The notes under the pieces: model-generated
What the model was told of the DNA's origin: nothing
The model's input: only the letters and a program-made list of their open reading frames with translations
The model's database searches: none
Shown here: positions 24,455-34,284 of the stretch, piece after piece
Numbering within the stretch: position 1 is the first letter of the stretch
Layout of the letters: each line of letters begins with the position of its first letter
DNA from: VXNE01 sp963665455
GTDB lineage: Bacteria; Pseudomonadota; Gammaproteobacteria; Pseudomonadales; Azotimanducaceae
Direction: 5' to 3'
DNA length: 64,000 nucleotides
Assembly (NCBI GenBank): GCA_963665455.1
Contig: OY762279.1
Span: 3,596,001 to 3,660,000, forward strand
Program-made: the position numbers and the translations under genes

Positions 24455-24973
24455 TCATGGCATGAGGCTCCGGGTGTTCTCCGGCGGCGCTTCGTTGCGC
24501 GCCTCGCCCTTGTCCTTGCCGGCGATGGTCTTGCCGGCCACCTCCCAGAAGCTGTAGTCGGGATACTTGCCCGGTCCCGAGATGAGCAGGTGCTCCTTCT
24601 CGTAGACCATGTTGTTGCGGTCGAACTCGCACAGCTCGAAATCCGGCGTGAGCTGGATGGCGTAGGTCGGGCACGCCTCCTCGCACATGCCGCACATGAT
24701 GCAGCGCGAGAAGTTGATGCGGAAGAACTCCGGGTACCAGCGGCCGTCCTCCTCGCGCTCGGTCTTCTGCAGGGCGATGCAGTCCACCGGGCAGGCGACG
24801 GCGCACAGGTTGCACGCGACGCAACGCTCCTCGCCGTCGGGATCCCGCGTCAGCACGATGCGGCCCCGGTAGCGCGGCGCGGCGTAGGGCATCTCTTCTG
24901 GGTACTGGACGGTCTCGTTGCGCATGAAGGTGTGCTGCAACACGGTCCAGAGGGTTCTGATTTGGCTCCACAT
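24455..24973 (-). CDS. nuoI: NADH-quinone oxidoreductase subunit I (two 4Fe-4S clusters)
   Basis: The start ATG 24973 (MWSQIRTLW) gives 172 residues; the frame stays open upstream into nuoH but without need. Two ferredoxin motifs bind clusters N6a and N6b: CVACNLCAVACPVDC near residue 51 and CIMCGMCEEACPTYA near 91. The protein passes electrons from the peripheral arm to NuoB. The gene lies 17 bases after nuoH. Confidence 0.96.
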   Translation of the reverse strand: MWSQIRTLWTVLQHTFMRNETVQYPEEMPYAAPRYRGRIVLTRDPDGEERCVACNLCAVACPVDCIALQKTEREEDGRWYPEFFRINFSRCIMCGMCEEACPTYAIQLTPDFELCEFDRNNMVYEKEHLLISGPGKYPDYSFWEVAGKTIAGKDKGEARNEAPPENTRSLMP

Positions 24974-24990
24974 ATCGGCGATTCGTTCTG

Positions 24991-25959
24991 CTATCCAGCC
25001 ATTGCTAGGGCAATCGCGCCCGTCACCAGCAGGTTCACGAGGGAGAGCGGCAGGAGGACTTTCCAGCCGAGGGACATGAGTTGGTCGTAGCGCGGGCGCG
25101 GGATGGATGCCCGCAGCAGCACGAAGAAGTTGATGACGATGGCCATCTTGAGGCCGAACCAGACGATTGGCGGCAGGAAATCCGGCCCGAGCCAGCCCCC
25201 GAAGAAGAGCGTCACCACCAAGGCCGAGGTCAGCACCATGGCGAGGTATTCGGCGGCCATGATGAAGCCGAACTTCATGCCCGAGTATTCCGTGTGGAAG
25301 CCGGCCGTCAGTTCGTGCTCCGCCTCGGGCAGGTCGAAGGGCAGGCGGTGCGATTCGGCGAGCCCCGCGATGAGGAAGATGACCAACCCCACCACCTGCG
25401 GCACGAAGAACCAGACGTCCCGCTGCGCCTCCACGATGTCGACTAGGCTGAAGGAGCCGGCGTGGATCACGACGCCCATCACGGAGAGGCCCATGAAGAC
25501 CTCGTAGGTGACCATCTGCGCGGCGGCGCGCAGCCCGCCGAGCATGGCGTACTTGTTGTTGCTCGAGAGCCCTGCCAGCAGGACCCCGTAGACCGCGAGC
25601 GAACTCATCGCGAGGAAGAAGAGCAACGCGATGTTCGAGTCCGCGACGTAGAGGTCCGGTCCGAGCGGCACGATGACGTAGGCCATCAACATCGAACCCG
25701 CCACGATGGCCGGCGCCAGGACGAAGAACACGCGGTCGCCGAAGGGCGGCAGCCAGTCGTCCTTGGTGAGGAGCTTGATCAGGTCCGCCGCCGCCTGCAG
25801 CACGCCGAAGGGGCCGACGCGGTTCGGGCCGAGGCGGTCCTGCCACCAGCCCAACAGGCGCCGCTCCCACCAGACGAGGAACAGCGCGAACACCAGCGCC
25901 CCCACCGCGAGGGGCACGATGAGCGCGTAGCTCCAGTTCCAGGTCCAGTCGAAGGGCAT
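24991..25959 (-). CDS. nuoH: NADH-quinone oxidoreductase subunit H
   Basis: The 322-residue membrane subunit forms the quinone-entry region. Motifs include RLGPNRVGPFGVLQAAADLI and PFDLPEAEHELTAGFHTEYS, which contain the conserved glutamates at the NuoH/NuoD interface. It begins four bases after nuoG. Confidence 0.96.
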   Translation of the reverse strand: MPFDWTWNWSYALIVPLAVGALVFALFLVWWERRLLGWWQDRLGPNRVGPFGVLQAAADLIKLLTKDDWLPPFGDRVFFVLAPAIVAGSMLMAYVIVPLGPDLYVADSNIALLFFLAMSSLAVYGVLLAGLSSNNKYAMLGGLRAAAQMVTYEVFMGLSVMGVVIHAGSFSLVDIVEAQRDVWFFVPQVVGLVIFLIAGLAESHRLPFDLPEAEHELTAGFHTEYSGMKFGFIMAAEYLAMVLTSALVVTLFFGGWLGPDFLPPIVWFGLKMAIVINFFVLLRASIPRPRYDQLMSLGWKVLLPLSLVNLLVTGAIALAMAG

Positions 25960-25963
25960 CGCG

Positions 25964-28711
25964 TCAGCCTCTCGCGATCACGTTGGGGTCGCCGTCGATG
26001 GGGGCGAAATCGGGGTCCGGGATCAATCCCACCGGGTCGGTCGGCAACGGCCCCGGTGCCTCGGGATAGCCGACGACCACCGCCGCCGTGCCAGGCGTCA
26101 TGGCTTCGTCGGTGCGCACCACGAAGGACGCGCCGAGGGCGTCGCTGGTGACCCCGGTGCCCTCCGGGGCGTCGACGGCGACGGCATCCGCCGGATGAAG
26201 GACGAGGTAGGGCGCCGACCTGCGTTCGAGGATCGGCCGCGAACGCGCCGATAGCTCCTCGCTGCCGAAAATCGCGTGGGCCGGCACCAAGTGGTAACCG
26301 CCATTCGTGATTGTGGGCGGCGGTGCGTCGCGGAACCGCGTGCTGCGGTCCTCGTCGCCGCCGTCCACGTCGAGCAGCCGCACGCCCGGGTCGCCTCCGC
26401 GCAACGGGCCACCGACTTCCTGCTGGAACTTGAACACGCTCTGGTTGGAGTTCCACCCGGGCGTCCACACGTACGGCACCACCGAACCGGGCTGGCCGCC
26501 GGTGTTCTCGCCCTCCATGGAATAGGAGAACGGCGTCTCGCCATCGACCGTCGTCTTCGGCTCGTGGATGTTCACGTCCGCCCGCATCGCCGTGCGTCCA
26601 CTGTAGCGGTGTGGCTGGCGCGGGATCTTCTTCTCCGCCTCGACGCGGTAGTCCGCGGCCGGTGCCACCGCCGCCATGCCGGACAAGGCGGGCACCGCTT
26701 TCGCGCAAGCCTGCACGACGCCGTCGATGCTCCCCCAAGCGCAGTCCTTGCGGCCGGCGGCCGCGGCCATCCGGGCGATCCACTCCCAGGACGGCGCGAT
26801 GTCGTCGGCGGGCTCGAACACGCGATAGAAGCGCTGCGCGCGGCCCTCGTAGTTGACGAAGGTGCCCGTGGACTCGGCGTAGGTCGCCGCCGGCAACGCC
26901 ACCGATGCGGTCTCGGCGGTAGGGGTTTCGAGGGCGTCGAGCACGATCACTTGGGAGGCGGTTTCCAACGCGGCGGTCACCGTCGCGGCGTCCGCGCGGC
27001 GGTAGAGGTCGTTCTCCAACACGACGAGGGTGTCCGCTTCGCCACCGGTCACGGCTTCAAGGGCGGCGTCCATCGACAGGCCGGCGGGCAGCGCGGCAAC
27101 GCCCATCGTATTGGCTTCGCCCGATGCGATCAGGAGGGCGGGATCGCCGCCCTGGGCCTTGAGGGCCCACGCGATGTTGGCGGCGGCCTTGAGGACGTTC
27201 GCGTCGGCGCAACCTGCACCAGTCACGACGAGCGGCCGCGCCGCATTCGCCAGCGTGCTCGCGGCTTGCTCGACGAAGGCGTCCTCGTCTCGCGGGGCGT
27301 CGGCGAAGGTGGTGTCGATGCGGTGGGCGATGGCGAATCCCGCGCGGGCGATGTCCGCTGGCGTGGTGCGCAGCGTCTTGGCCGCGATGTCGTCGAAGCG
27401 GGTCGGCAAGACCGAGGCGATGAACACCGGGCTCCTGGAGTGCTGCCCGTGACCCCGGATGCCGGCGTCCTGCCAACCCGGAATCCCGGCGGAGGAGGCC
27501 ATGTCGAACGACACGCCCCGGGCCGTCTGGCGCAGGGCGAGGGCGACTCGGGCCGCCGTGTTCGAAACGTCTTCGCCGAGGACGAGCACCGCGTCTGCGG
27601 TCTCGACCTCGGAGATCGTCGGAATCCGCGCGCTCCCGGCCGCGTGGATGTCGAGGGTCAGGGCCGCCAGCTCGGCTTCGCCGTTCGAGAGTCCGTTGCA
27701 GAAGTTCTCCTCCCCGACCAGGGTGCGCAGCGCGAAGTTCGCTTCGACGGACGCGCGCGGAGAGCCGATGCCGATCACGCGTTCCGCCCCAAGGGCAACG
27801 CCCGCCGCTTCGAGGGCCGCGTCGGAACCCCGGGCCTCGAACACCCCGTCCGCGTCCCGGACCCCGGCGTGACGGATGCGGGCGTCGGAATTGACGAAGT
27901 GCGAGCCGAACCGTCCCCGGTCGCATAGGAAATAGCCATTCACGTCCGCGTGGTAGCGGTTGTGAATGCGCTTGAGGTCGCCGTAGCGTTCGCTCGGAAA
28001 GATGTTGCAGCCGACGGAGCAGCCGGGGCAGATGGACGGGGCGGACTGCAGGTCCCACTTGCGCGTGTACTGCTTGCTGAACGGGCGGTCCGTGAACACG
28101 CCGGTCGGGCACACCTCGACCAGGTTTCCGGCGAACTCGCTCTCAAGCGTCCCGTCCTCGGCCCGGCCGAAGTACATCCGCCCCCGGGAGCCGAAGGCTT
28201 CGAGATCGGTGCCCCCGGCGTAGTCGCGGTAGAAGCGCACGCAGCGGTAGCAGGTGATGCAGCGGTTCATCTCGTGGCCGATGAACGGGCCGAGATACTG
28301 GTTCTGCCAAGTGCGCTTCGCACCCCGGTAGCGGCGGCTTGCATGGCCGGTCATCACCGTCATGTCCTGGAGGTGGCATTCGCCGCCTTCCTCGCACACG
28401 GGGCAGTCGTGCGGGTGGTTCTCCATGAGCCACTCGATGACGGACTTGCGGAAGTCCTCCGCGTGGGGTGCCTCGATGGAGAAGCGCATGCCGTCCCCCA
28501 CGGAGGTGATGCAGGCCATGACGAGGCGGCCGCGGGTGTCGTCCTCGTCGGCGTATTGGATCGCGGCGCACTGGCGGCAGGCGCCGACGGAACCCAGCGC
28601 GGGGTGCCAGCAGAAGTAGGGGAGGTCGAGGTGGTGCGACAGCACGGCCTCGAGGAGGTTCCGGCCCTCCTCGACTTCGTAGCTGCGGCCGTCTACGACG
28701 ATGTGTGCCAT
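25964..28711 (-). CDS. nuoG: NADH-quinone oxidoreductase subunit G
   Basis: This 915-residue subunit of the peripheral arm begins with a 2Fe-2S domain (YFCWHPALGSVGACRQC), then the His-bearing CPVCEEGGECHLQDM and CITCYRCVRFYRD motifs. A further 4Fe-4S motif of N7 type (CPGCSVGCNIF with a later Cys in YFLCDRGRFG) and a molybdopterin-oxidoreductase-like domain complete the chain. Length and cluster set resemble those of E. coli NuoG. It is 16 bases after nuoF. Confidence 0.95.
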   Translation of the reverse strand: MAHIVVDGRSYEVEEGRNLLEAVLSHHLDLPYFCWHPALGSVGACRQCAAIQYADEDDTRGRLVMACITSVGDGMRFSIEAPHAEDFRKSVIEWLMENHPHDCPVCEEGGECHLQDMTVMTGHASRRYRGAKRTWQNQYLGPFIGHEMNRCITCYRCVRFYRDYAGGTDLEAFGSRGRMYFGRAEDGTLESEFAGNLVEVCPTGVFTDRPFSKQYTRKWDLQSAPSICPGCSVGCNIFPSERYGDLKRIHNRYHADVNGYFLCDRGRFGSHFVNSDARIRHAGVRDADGVFEARGSDAALEAAGVALGAERVIGIGSPRASVEANFALRTLVGEENFCNGLSNGEAELAALTLDIHAAGSARIPTISEVETADAVLVLGEDVSNTAARVALALRQTARGVSFDMASSAGIPGWQDAGIRGHGQHSRSPVFIASVLPTRFDDIAAKTLRTTPADIARAGFAIAHRIDTTFADAPRDEDAFVEQAASTLANAARPLVVTGAGCADANVLKAAANIAWALKAQGGDPALLIASGEANTMGVAALPAGLSMDAALEAVTGGEADTLVVLENDLYRRADAATVTAALETASQVIVLDALETPTAETASVALPAATYAESTGTFVNYEGRAQRFYRVFEPADDIAPSWEWIARMAAAAGRKDCAWGSIDGVVQACAKAVPALSGMAAVAPAADYRVEAEKKIPRQPHRYSGRTAMRADVNIHEPKTTVDGETPFSYSMEGENTGGQPGSVVPYVWTPGWNSNQSVFKFQQEVGGPLRGGDPGVRLLDVDGGDEDRSTRFRDAPPPTITNGGYHLVPAHAIFGSEELSARSRPILERRSAPYLVLHPADAVAVDAPEGTGVTSDALGASFVVRTDEAMTPGTAAVVVGYPEAPGPLPTDPVGLIPDPDFAPIDGDPNVIARG

Positions 28712-28727
28712 GCGTGCGTGGTCCTCG

Positions 28728-30029
28728 CTACGCCTTGTGTTCCGCCGCCCGCGCCCGGTAGGGGCAGCCGCGCAGCTCGATGTGGGCCTCGAAGTCCGCC
28801 CGGAAGTACTTGAGCGCGCTCGACAGGGGCTCGATCGCGCCCGCGGCGTGCAGGCAGAACGTGTTTCCGGGCGCGCCGATGTACGCGCCGTTCTTCTCCA
28901 GCAGTTCGAGGTCCGCCGGCTGCCCCCGGCCCTCCTCGATGTCGGTGAGCAACGCTTCGAGCCAGGGCAAGCCCTCCCGGCACGGCGTGCAGAAGCCGCA
29001 CGACTCCTGCGCGAAGAAGTGCTGGAGGTTGCGGGAGAGGTCCACCGGGCAGATGGAGTCGTCCATGAGGATCATGGTGCCGGTGCCCATGCGGCTGCCG
29101 GCCGCGGCGATGGTGCCGTAGTCCATGGCGAGGTCGAAGTGCTGCTCCACGAGGAAGTCCGTGGAGGCCCCGCCGGGCAGGATGCCCCGGAGTTGGTAGC
29201 CCTCCCGCATGCCGCCGGCGTGGACATCGATGATCTCGCGAATTGGCGTGCCGATGGGCAGCTCCCACAGCCCCGGGCGGTTCACCCGGCCGGAGACCCC
29301 GTAGACCTTGGTGCCGGAGTCGTCCGTCAGCCCGAGGTCCCGGTACCACCGGGCGCCGTTCGCGACGATGCACGGGACGTTGCACAGCGTCTCCACGTTG
29401 TTGACGATGGTCGGGCGGCCCCAGGCGCCGCTCGCGGGGGGGAAGGGCGGCTTCAGGCGCGGTTGCGCGCGCTTGCCCTCGAGGGCGTTCAGGAGCGCTG
29501 TCTCCTCGCCGCAGATGTAGCGCCCCGCGGAGCTGTGGATGCGCAGGTCCAGGTCGAAGCCGCTACCGAAGAGGTCCGTCCCGAGATAGCCCCGGGCGTG
29601 GGCGTCCCGAATGGCCGCCTCGAGGGCGCGATGCGACTCGAAGTACTCGCCGCGCAGGAACACGTACGCGACCCCCGCGCCGATGGCGTAGGCGCCGATG
29701 ATCATCCCCTCGATGAGGAGGTGCGGATCCCGCTCCATGAGATAGCGGTCCTTGAAGGTGCCGGGCTCCATCTCGTCGGCGTTGCAGACGAGGTACTTCG
29801 GCCCGTCGCCGGCGGCGTCGCCGCGAGGGACGAAGCCCCACTTGACGCCGGTCGGGAAGCCCGCGCCGCCCCGGCCGCGCAGGTTCGCGTCCTTCACGAG
29901 GTCGATCACCTCTTGGGGCGTCATCTCGGTGAGCGCGCGCCGCGCCGCCGCATAGCCCCCGGCGGCCTCGTAGTCGTCGATGCCGACGTGGCCGTGGCGC
30001 TCGATCCGTTCGGTGAGGGGTCGCTGCAT
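28728..30029 (-). CDS. nuoF: NADH-quinone oxidoreductase subunit F (NADH/FMN site)
   Basis: The start ATG 30029 (MQRPLTERIERHG) gives 433 residues; the upstream open frame is overlap with nuoE. The flavin/NADH motif GRGGAGFPTGVKWGF lies near residue 55, GAGVAYVFLRGEY and ICGEETALLNALEG follow, and the N3 4Fe-4S cluster is in ESCGFCTPCREG with the fourth Cys in NTFCLHAAG. It oxidises NADH. Confidence 0.96.
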   Translation of the reverse strand: MQRPLTERIERHGHVGIDDYEAAGGYAAARRALTEMTPQEVIDLVKDANLRGRGGAGFPTGVKWGFVPRGDAAGDGPKYLVCNADEMEPGTFKDRYLMERDPHLLIEGMIIGAYAIGAGVAYVFLRGEYFESHRALEAAIRDAHARGYLGTDLFGSGFDLDLRIHSSAGRYICGEETALLNALEGKRAQPRLKPPFPPASGAWGRPTIVNNVETLCNVPCIVANGARWYRDLGLTDDSGTKVYGVSGRVNRPGLWELPIGTPIREIIDVHAGGMREGYQLRGILPGGASTDFLVEQHFDLAMDYGTIAAAGSRMGTGTMILMDDSICPVDLSRNLQHFFAQESCGFCTPCREGLPWLEALLTDIEEGRGQPADLELLEKNGAYIGAPGNTFCLHAAGAIEPLSSALKYFRADFEAHIELRGCPYRARAAEHKA

Positions 30030-30040
30030 CGCTGCGCCGC

Positions 30041-30550
30041 CTATTCGAAACGGCCGAAGACGTCGGCGAGGTCTTCGGCGCGCACGTTCTCGATCAACGT
30101 CTCGCCGATCAGCATGGTCGGAGCCTTGTCGCAGGCACCGAGGCAGACGATGGGCAACAGGGTGAAGCGGTCGTCCGGCGTGGTCTCGCCGAAGCCGATG
30201 CCGAGATGGCGTTGGACGTCCCGGGCCAGGCCGTCCGCCCCCATGATGTAGCAACTCACGCTGTCGCAGACCATGACCACGTGCCGCCCCACGGGCTGCC
30301 GGTAGATGCGGTTGTAGAAGGTGGCGATGGCGTCGAGGGCCGCGGTGGTCATCCCGAGCAGCCGGCCGATCGCCGCGAGGCTCGCGTCGGACACCCAGCC
30401 CCGGTGTTGCTGCACGATCATCATCGCGTCGATGGCGGCGGATTGGCGGTCCGGCAGGTGCGCGCACTCGGCCTCGATCAGGGCGAGTTCCTCCACGGAC
30501 AACTGCTCGATGGGCTCGAAGCCCGCCGGTCCCGCCGCCGCCGCGCTCAT
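30041..30550 (-). CDS. nuoE: NADH-quinone oxidoreductase subunit E (2Fe-2S)
   Basis: The start ATG 30550 overlaps the nuoCD stop by four bases. The 169-residue thioredoxin-fold protein binds the N1a 2Fe-2S cluster through CDSVSCYIMG and VCLGACDKAP (C-x4-C and C-x3-C). RGWVSDASLAAIG and ATFYNRIY are typical of NuoE. It partners NuoF. Confidence 0.95.
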   Translation of the reverse strand: MSAAAAGPAGFEPIEQLSVEELALIEAECAHLPDRQSAAIDAMMIVQQHRGWVSDASLAAIGRLLGMTTAALDAIATFYNRIYRQPVGRHVVMVCDSVSCYIMGADGLARDVQRHLGIGFGETTPDDRFTLLPIVCLGACDKAPTMLIGETLIENVRAEDLADVFGRFE

Positions 30551-32310
30551 CGGTCCACGTCCGCCATGACGAAGTCGATGCTTGCGATGATGGCGATGAG
30601 GTCCGCCACCATGAAGCCGTTGCTGATCAAGGGGATCATCTGAAGCGCGGGGAAGGACGGCGTGCGGACCCGGGTGCGGTAGGCCATCGTGCCGCCGTCG
30701 GACACCGAGTAGTAGGAGTTCCAGCCCTTCGTCGCCTCGATGGTGGTCGCGGATTCGCAGGGCTTGATGACCGGGCCCCAGCTTACGTTCAGGAAGTGAT
30801 GGATGAGCGTCTCGATATCCTCCATCGTGCGCTCCTTCGGCGGCGGGGTGGTCAGGCGGTGGTTCGCCTTGTAGGGCCCGGGCGGCATGTTGCGGGCGCA
30901 CTGCTCGATGATGCGCAGGCTCTGGCGGATTTCCTCGGCCCGCACGACCGCTCGGTCGTAGACATCGCCGTTCTCCGCGGTCGGGATGTCGAACTCCAAC
31001 TGGTCGTAGCCGCTGTACGGACGGTTCTTGCGCAGGTCCCAATCGCTGCCGGTGGCCCTTAGGGACGGGCCGGTGATGCCCCAGTCGAGGCCCTCTTCCG
31101 TGGTATACGCCCCGATGCCGATGGAGCGCTTCTTCAGGATGTTGTTCTTGAGGGCCATCTTCTCGTAGTGGTCCAGGCGCTTCGGCATGTACTTGACGAA
31201 GTCCAGCACCATCTTGTCCCAGCCCTTCGGCAGGTCCTGCGTCACCCCGCCGATGCGGAACCAGCTCGGATGCATCCGGCCGCCGGTGATGGCCTCCACG
31301 ATCGAGAAGAGCCGCTCGCGGTCCGCGAACATGTAGAACACCGGCGACATCTGCCCGACGTCCTGGGCGTAGGTGCCGTAGAAGAGCAGGTGGCTCGCGA
31401 TGCGGAAGAACTCCGACAGCATGACGCGGATGTATTGGGCGCGGTCCGGCACCCGGATGCCCGCCATGTTCTCGACGTTCATGACGTAGGGCAGGTTGTT
31501 CATCACACCGCCGAGGTAGTCCACCCGGTCCGTGTAGGGGATGTAGGTGTGCCAGCTCTGGCGTTCCGCCATCTTCTCCTGGGCGCGGTGGTGGTAGCCG
31601 ATGTCCGGCACCGCCTGCACGATCACCTCGCCGTCGAGCTGCAGGGCGATGCGGAACACGCCGTGGACGCTCGGGTGGTTCGGGCCGAGGTTCAGGAACA
31701 TGAAGTCCGTGTGCTTCGCCGCGCGGCTCATGCCCCATTCCTCCGGCACGAACCGGAGTCCCTCCTGCTGGGACTCCTGGAACTCCGGCGTCATGGTGAA
31801 CGGGTCCATCTCCGTGGCCCGCGCGGGATGTTCCTTGCGCAGGGGATGCCCCTCCCAGTTGGGCGGGGTGAGGATGCGGCGCAGGTTGGGATGCCCGGCG
31901 AAGTCGATCCCGAACATGTCGTAGGCCTCGCGTTCGTACCAGTCCGCGACCGGGTAGACGGAGGTCACCGAGGGCAGGGACGCGGCCTGCTCGGGCAGGG
32001 CCGCCTTGATGCGGATGTCGCTGTCGTGGCGCAGGGACATCAGGTGGTAGAACACCGTGAAGTCCGAGTCCGGCTGGCCCTCGCGGAACTGCCGCGTGCG
32101 TTCGTCTATGGCGGACAGGTCGAAGAGGAGTTCGAAATCCTCTTCCTCCTTGAGGTGACGCATCACGTCGACCACCTGGGACTTGGCCACCCACAACGTG
32201 GGGATGCCGTCGGCGGTCTCCTGGCTGATGCAGTCCTGCCCGAACCGCGCCCGCAGGGCGGTGACGGGGCCGGGTTCGACGATCCCGGAATCGACGGCTA
32301 CTTCGCTCAC
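30547..32310 (-). CDS. nuoC: NADH-quinone oxidoreductase fused subunit C/D
   Basis: This 587-residue protein joins NuoC (residues 1-170, ending around DWYEREAYDMFGIDFAGHPN and LRRILTPPNWEGHPLRK) to NuoD (from about 205, MFLNLGPNHPSVHGVFRI, then DIGYHHRAQEKMAERQSW). The fused nuoCD arrangement is the one found in enterobacteria and many other gammaproteobacteria. NuoD forms the quinone pocket with NuoB and NuoH. Neither half is damaged. Start ATG 32310 is seven bases after nuoB. Confidence 0.96.
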   Translation of the reverse strand: MSEVAVDSGIVEPGPVTALRARFGQDCISQETADGIPTLWVAKSQVVDVMRHLKEEEDFELLFDLSAIDERTRQFREGQPDSDFTVFYHLMSLRHDSDIRIKAALPEQAASLPSVTSVYPVADWYEREAYDMFGIDFAGHPNLRRILTPPNWEGHPLRKEHPARATEMDPFTMTPEFQESQQEGLRFVPEEWGMSRAAKHTDFMFLNLGPNHPSVHGVFRIALQLDGEVIVQAVPDIGYHHRAQEKMAERQSWHTYIPYTDRVDYLGGVMNNLPYVMNVENMAGIRVPDRAQYIRVMLSEFFRIASHLLFYGTYAQDVGQMSPVFYMFADRERLFSIVEAITGGRMHPSWFRIGGVTQDLPKGWDKMVLDFVKYMPKRLDHYEKMALKNNILKKRSIGIGAYTTEEGLDWGITGPSLRATGSDWDLRKNRPYSGYDQLEFDIPTAENGDVYDRAVVRAEEIRQSLRIIEQCARNMPPGPYKANHRLTTPPPKERTMEDIETLIHHFLNVSWGPVIKPCESATTIEATKGWNSYYSVSDGGTMAYRTRVRTPSFPALQMIPLISNGFMVADLIAIIASIDFVMADVDR

Positions 32311-32317
32311 TTGTCCG

Positions 32318-32995
32318 CTACTGCCGCTTCAGCAACGCGTCCGATAGCGGCGCGTCGCCCACCGTGGTCGGCTCCGCGAGCGTCGCGACCCGCATCCGCT
32401 CCGGGTTGCGCTTGTCCCGCTGGCTCGGGGCGTACTTCGAGACCGCGCCGTCTTCGCCGATCACCCACGACAAGGGCCGGTGGGTGTTCTTGATCGACTC
32501 CTGTAGGAGCGTCAGGCCCTGCATGAAGGCCTCGGGGCGCGGCGGACAGCCCGGAACGTAGACATCCACCGGGAGGAACTTGTCCGCGCCCTGCACGACG
32601 CTATAGACGTCGAACATGCCGCCGGAGTTCGCGCACGAGCCCATCGAAATCACCCAGCGGGGCTCGAGGAGCTGCTCGTAGAGGTGTTGCAGGACGGGGG
32701 CCATCTTGCGGAACACCGTGCCGGAAATCACGATGAGGTCCGCCTGCCGCGGCGTCGCGCGGATGACCTCCGCGCCGAAGCGCGCGGCGTCGTGGCGGGA
32801 GGTGAGCGCCGTGGCCATCTCCACGTAGCAGCACGACAGCCCGAAGTTGAACGGCCAGATCGAGTTGGCCCGCCCCCAGGCAACCAAGTCCTCCAGCTTC
32901 GCCGTCAGGACGCCCCGCGCCGCGTCCTCTTCGTAGGCGGCATCGACCGCCGCCATCGGGGCGTCCGCTTCGGTCTTGATCAGTCGCCACTGCAT
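32318..32995 (-). CDS. nuoB: NADH-quinone oxidoreductase subunit B (cluster N2)
   Basis: This 225-residue subunit has the N2 cluster ligands in FGLSCCYVEM, MGSCANSGGMF and VPGCPPRPEAF. It donates electrons to quinone at the NuoB/NuoD interface. The C-terminal 40 residues are a charged extension beyond the core domain. It starts four bases after nuoA. Confidence 0.96.
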   Translation of the reverse strand: MQWRLIKTEADAPMAAVDAAYEEDAARGVLTAKLEDLVAWGRANSIWPFNFGLSCCYVEMATALTSRHDAARFGAEVIRATPRQADLIVISGTVFRKMAPVLQHLYEQLLEPRWVISMGSCANSGGMFDVYSVVQGADKFLPVDVYVPGCPPRPEAFMQGLTLLQESIKNTHRPLSWVIGEDGAVSKYAPSQRDKRNPERMRVATLAEPTTVGDAPLSDALLKRQ

Positions 32996-32999
32996 GCGG

Positions 33000-33437
33000 T
33001 CAGGTGCTCCCGCCGGCGTCGCCGGGCCCGGCCTTGGCGTAGCGCGGCGCGCGCGCGTGGCGGCCCTTGATGCCCCAATCCAAGGCTCCGCTACGGTACT
33101 CGTAGACCAGGGCGACCAGCAGGATGACGATGAACACCCCGGCGCCGGCGTAACCCCGCCAACCGAGTTCGAAGAAGGCGACGGCCCAGCCGATGATGAA
33201 GATGGTCTCCAGGTCGAAGATCACGAAGAACATCGCGATCAGGTAGAACTCGATGGAGAAGCGGCTTTCCTCCGCTTCGCCCGCCGGGACCACGCCGGAT
33301 TCGAAGGGCAGGGTGCGCGCTCCGCCGTGCCGCGCCTTGGCGCCGATGAACCACGCCGCGGTGAGCGTCACCGCGAGGAGCGCGGCCACCGTCAGCGCAT
33401 AGAGGAGGAACGGGAGGATGTCGTGACCTTCCGTCAT
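33000..33437 (-). CDS. nuoA: NADH-quinone oxidoreductase subunit A
   Basis: This 145-residue first gene of the operon encodes a three-helix membrane subunit with FYLIAMFFVIFDLETIFIIGW, split here as FYLIAMFFVIFDLETI, and FESGVVPAGEAEESRFS-type loop sequence. It begins at ATG 33437. The preceding 160 bases lead to the split vapC gene, so the nuo promoter must lie in that short gap. Confidence 0.95.
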   Translation of the reverse strand: MTEGHDILPFLLYALTVAALLAVTLTAAWFIGAKARHGGARTLPFESGVVPAGEAEESRFSIEFYLIAMFFVIFDLETIFIIGWAVAFFELGWRGYAGAGVFIVILLVALVYEYRSGALDWGIKGRHARAPRYAKAGPGDAGGST

Positions 33438-33531
33438 CGGCGGTCCGGGAGGCTCCTTCTGTCGTCGTGATTTCGTCGCGAGCGCCGCGCTGTTGCGCCG
33501 GTCCGCCGGCGGCCCGGCGACGGCGGGCGGT

Positions 33532-33537
33532 ACTATA
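33532..33537 (-). promoter_or_regulatory. candidate -10 box for the nuo operon
   Basis: On the minus strand, TATAGT lies about 95 bases upstream of nuoA, the only AT-rich hexamer in a GC-rich gap. No convincing -35 hexamer is seen at 16-18 bases, so this is a weak call based on position and sequence only. Confidence 0.25.
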
Positions 33538-33763
33538 CAGGCGCACCCGTTCGGAAGCTAGAAGCGGGGGTACGGCAACGCCCGCAAGAGGGTGCGCTCA
33601 GGGCAGAACGGTGATCCCCGGATGCCGTGCGAAGGCCCGGTCGAACGTCAGGGCGCGGGAGACCCCATTGGCGCGCATTACGGCGAGATGCAGGCCGTCC
33701 CGCGCCGACAGTGCCGGGTGCCTCGCCAGGATTTCCCGGGCTGATATGTTTTGACCTGTCAAT

Positions 33764-34284
33764 CGGTACTCCGTTCCAGGGTGCTCCGATCGCACCGAGT
33801 TCGTCGAGGCGACGGTTCGGAACGGTCGTGACCCGCCTTTTCCGGCGCCCGTCGGGGTGTCGCGGCCAACCGGGGGCACGGAGCGATTTCCACGGGCCGT
33901 CCACGGCCGCGGTCCCCGCAAATGATGGAGCGGCGGTGGGCGGGCGGTGGAAATCGCGGGCGCCGGCCCGGCCGGCGATGTTCGCCAGCCGTGCCGGGTC
34001 CGGCGCGGGCGCGGTGGGTCGGGTCCGGCGCGGGCGCGGTGGGTCGGGACGGGGCCGGACAGATTGCGACGGTGGATCATGCTGATATGCGTGGATTGGT
34101 TACCGACCCTACCTCACTGCGTCGCGGAGCTGGCCTCTCTCTAGTGGCGGGGGTCGTCGCGCCGGAGGGTCCGCGTTGCGAACCATCCGCCGACGCCGTC
34201 GTAGCCCGGCCGAGGGTTCTCCACACCGGCCCGGCCCCGCCCCGATCCAACACTCGAAACGAACTCCCTTCCTTCAACCGCGCG
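33764..34284 (-). ncRNA. candidate guide RNA region of IS copy 2
   Basis: It has the same sequence as the 3' non-coding region of copy 1 and holds the same short target- and donor-matching segments. The case rests entirely on the argument given for copy 1. Confidence 0.38.

Noticed and set aside
33598..34080. A frame joining the IS end to LTFDRAFARHPGITVLP, as a separate 160-residue gene
   Set aside because: Only the last 45 residues belong to the PIN toxin; the rest is IS non-coding DNA. It is the outer half of a split gene.
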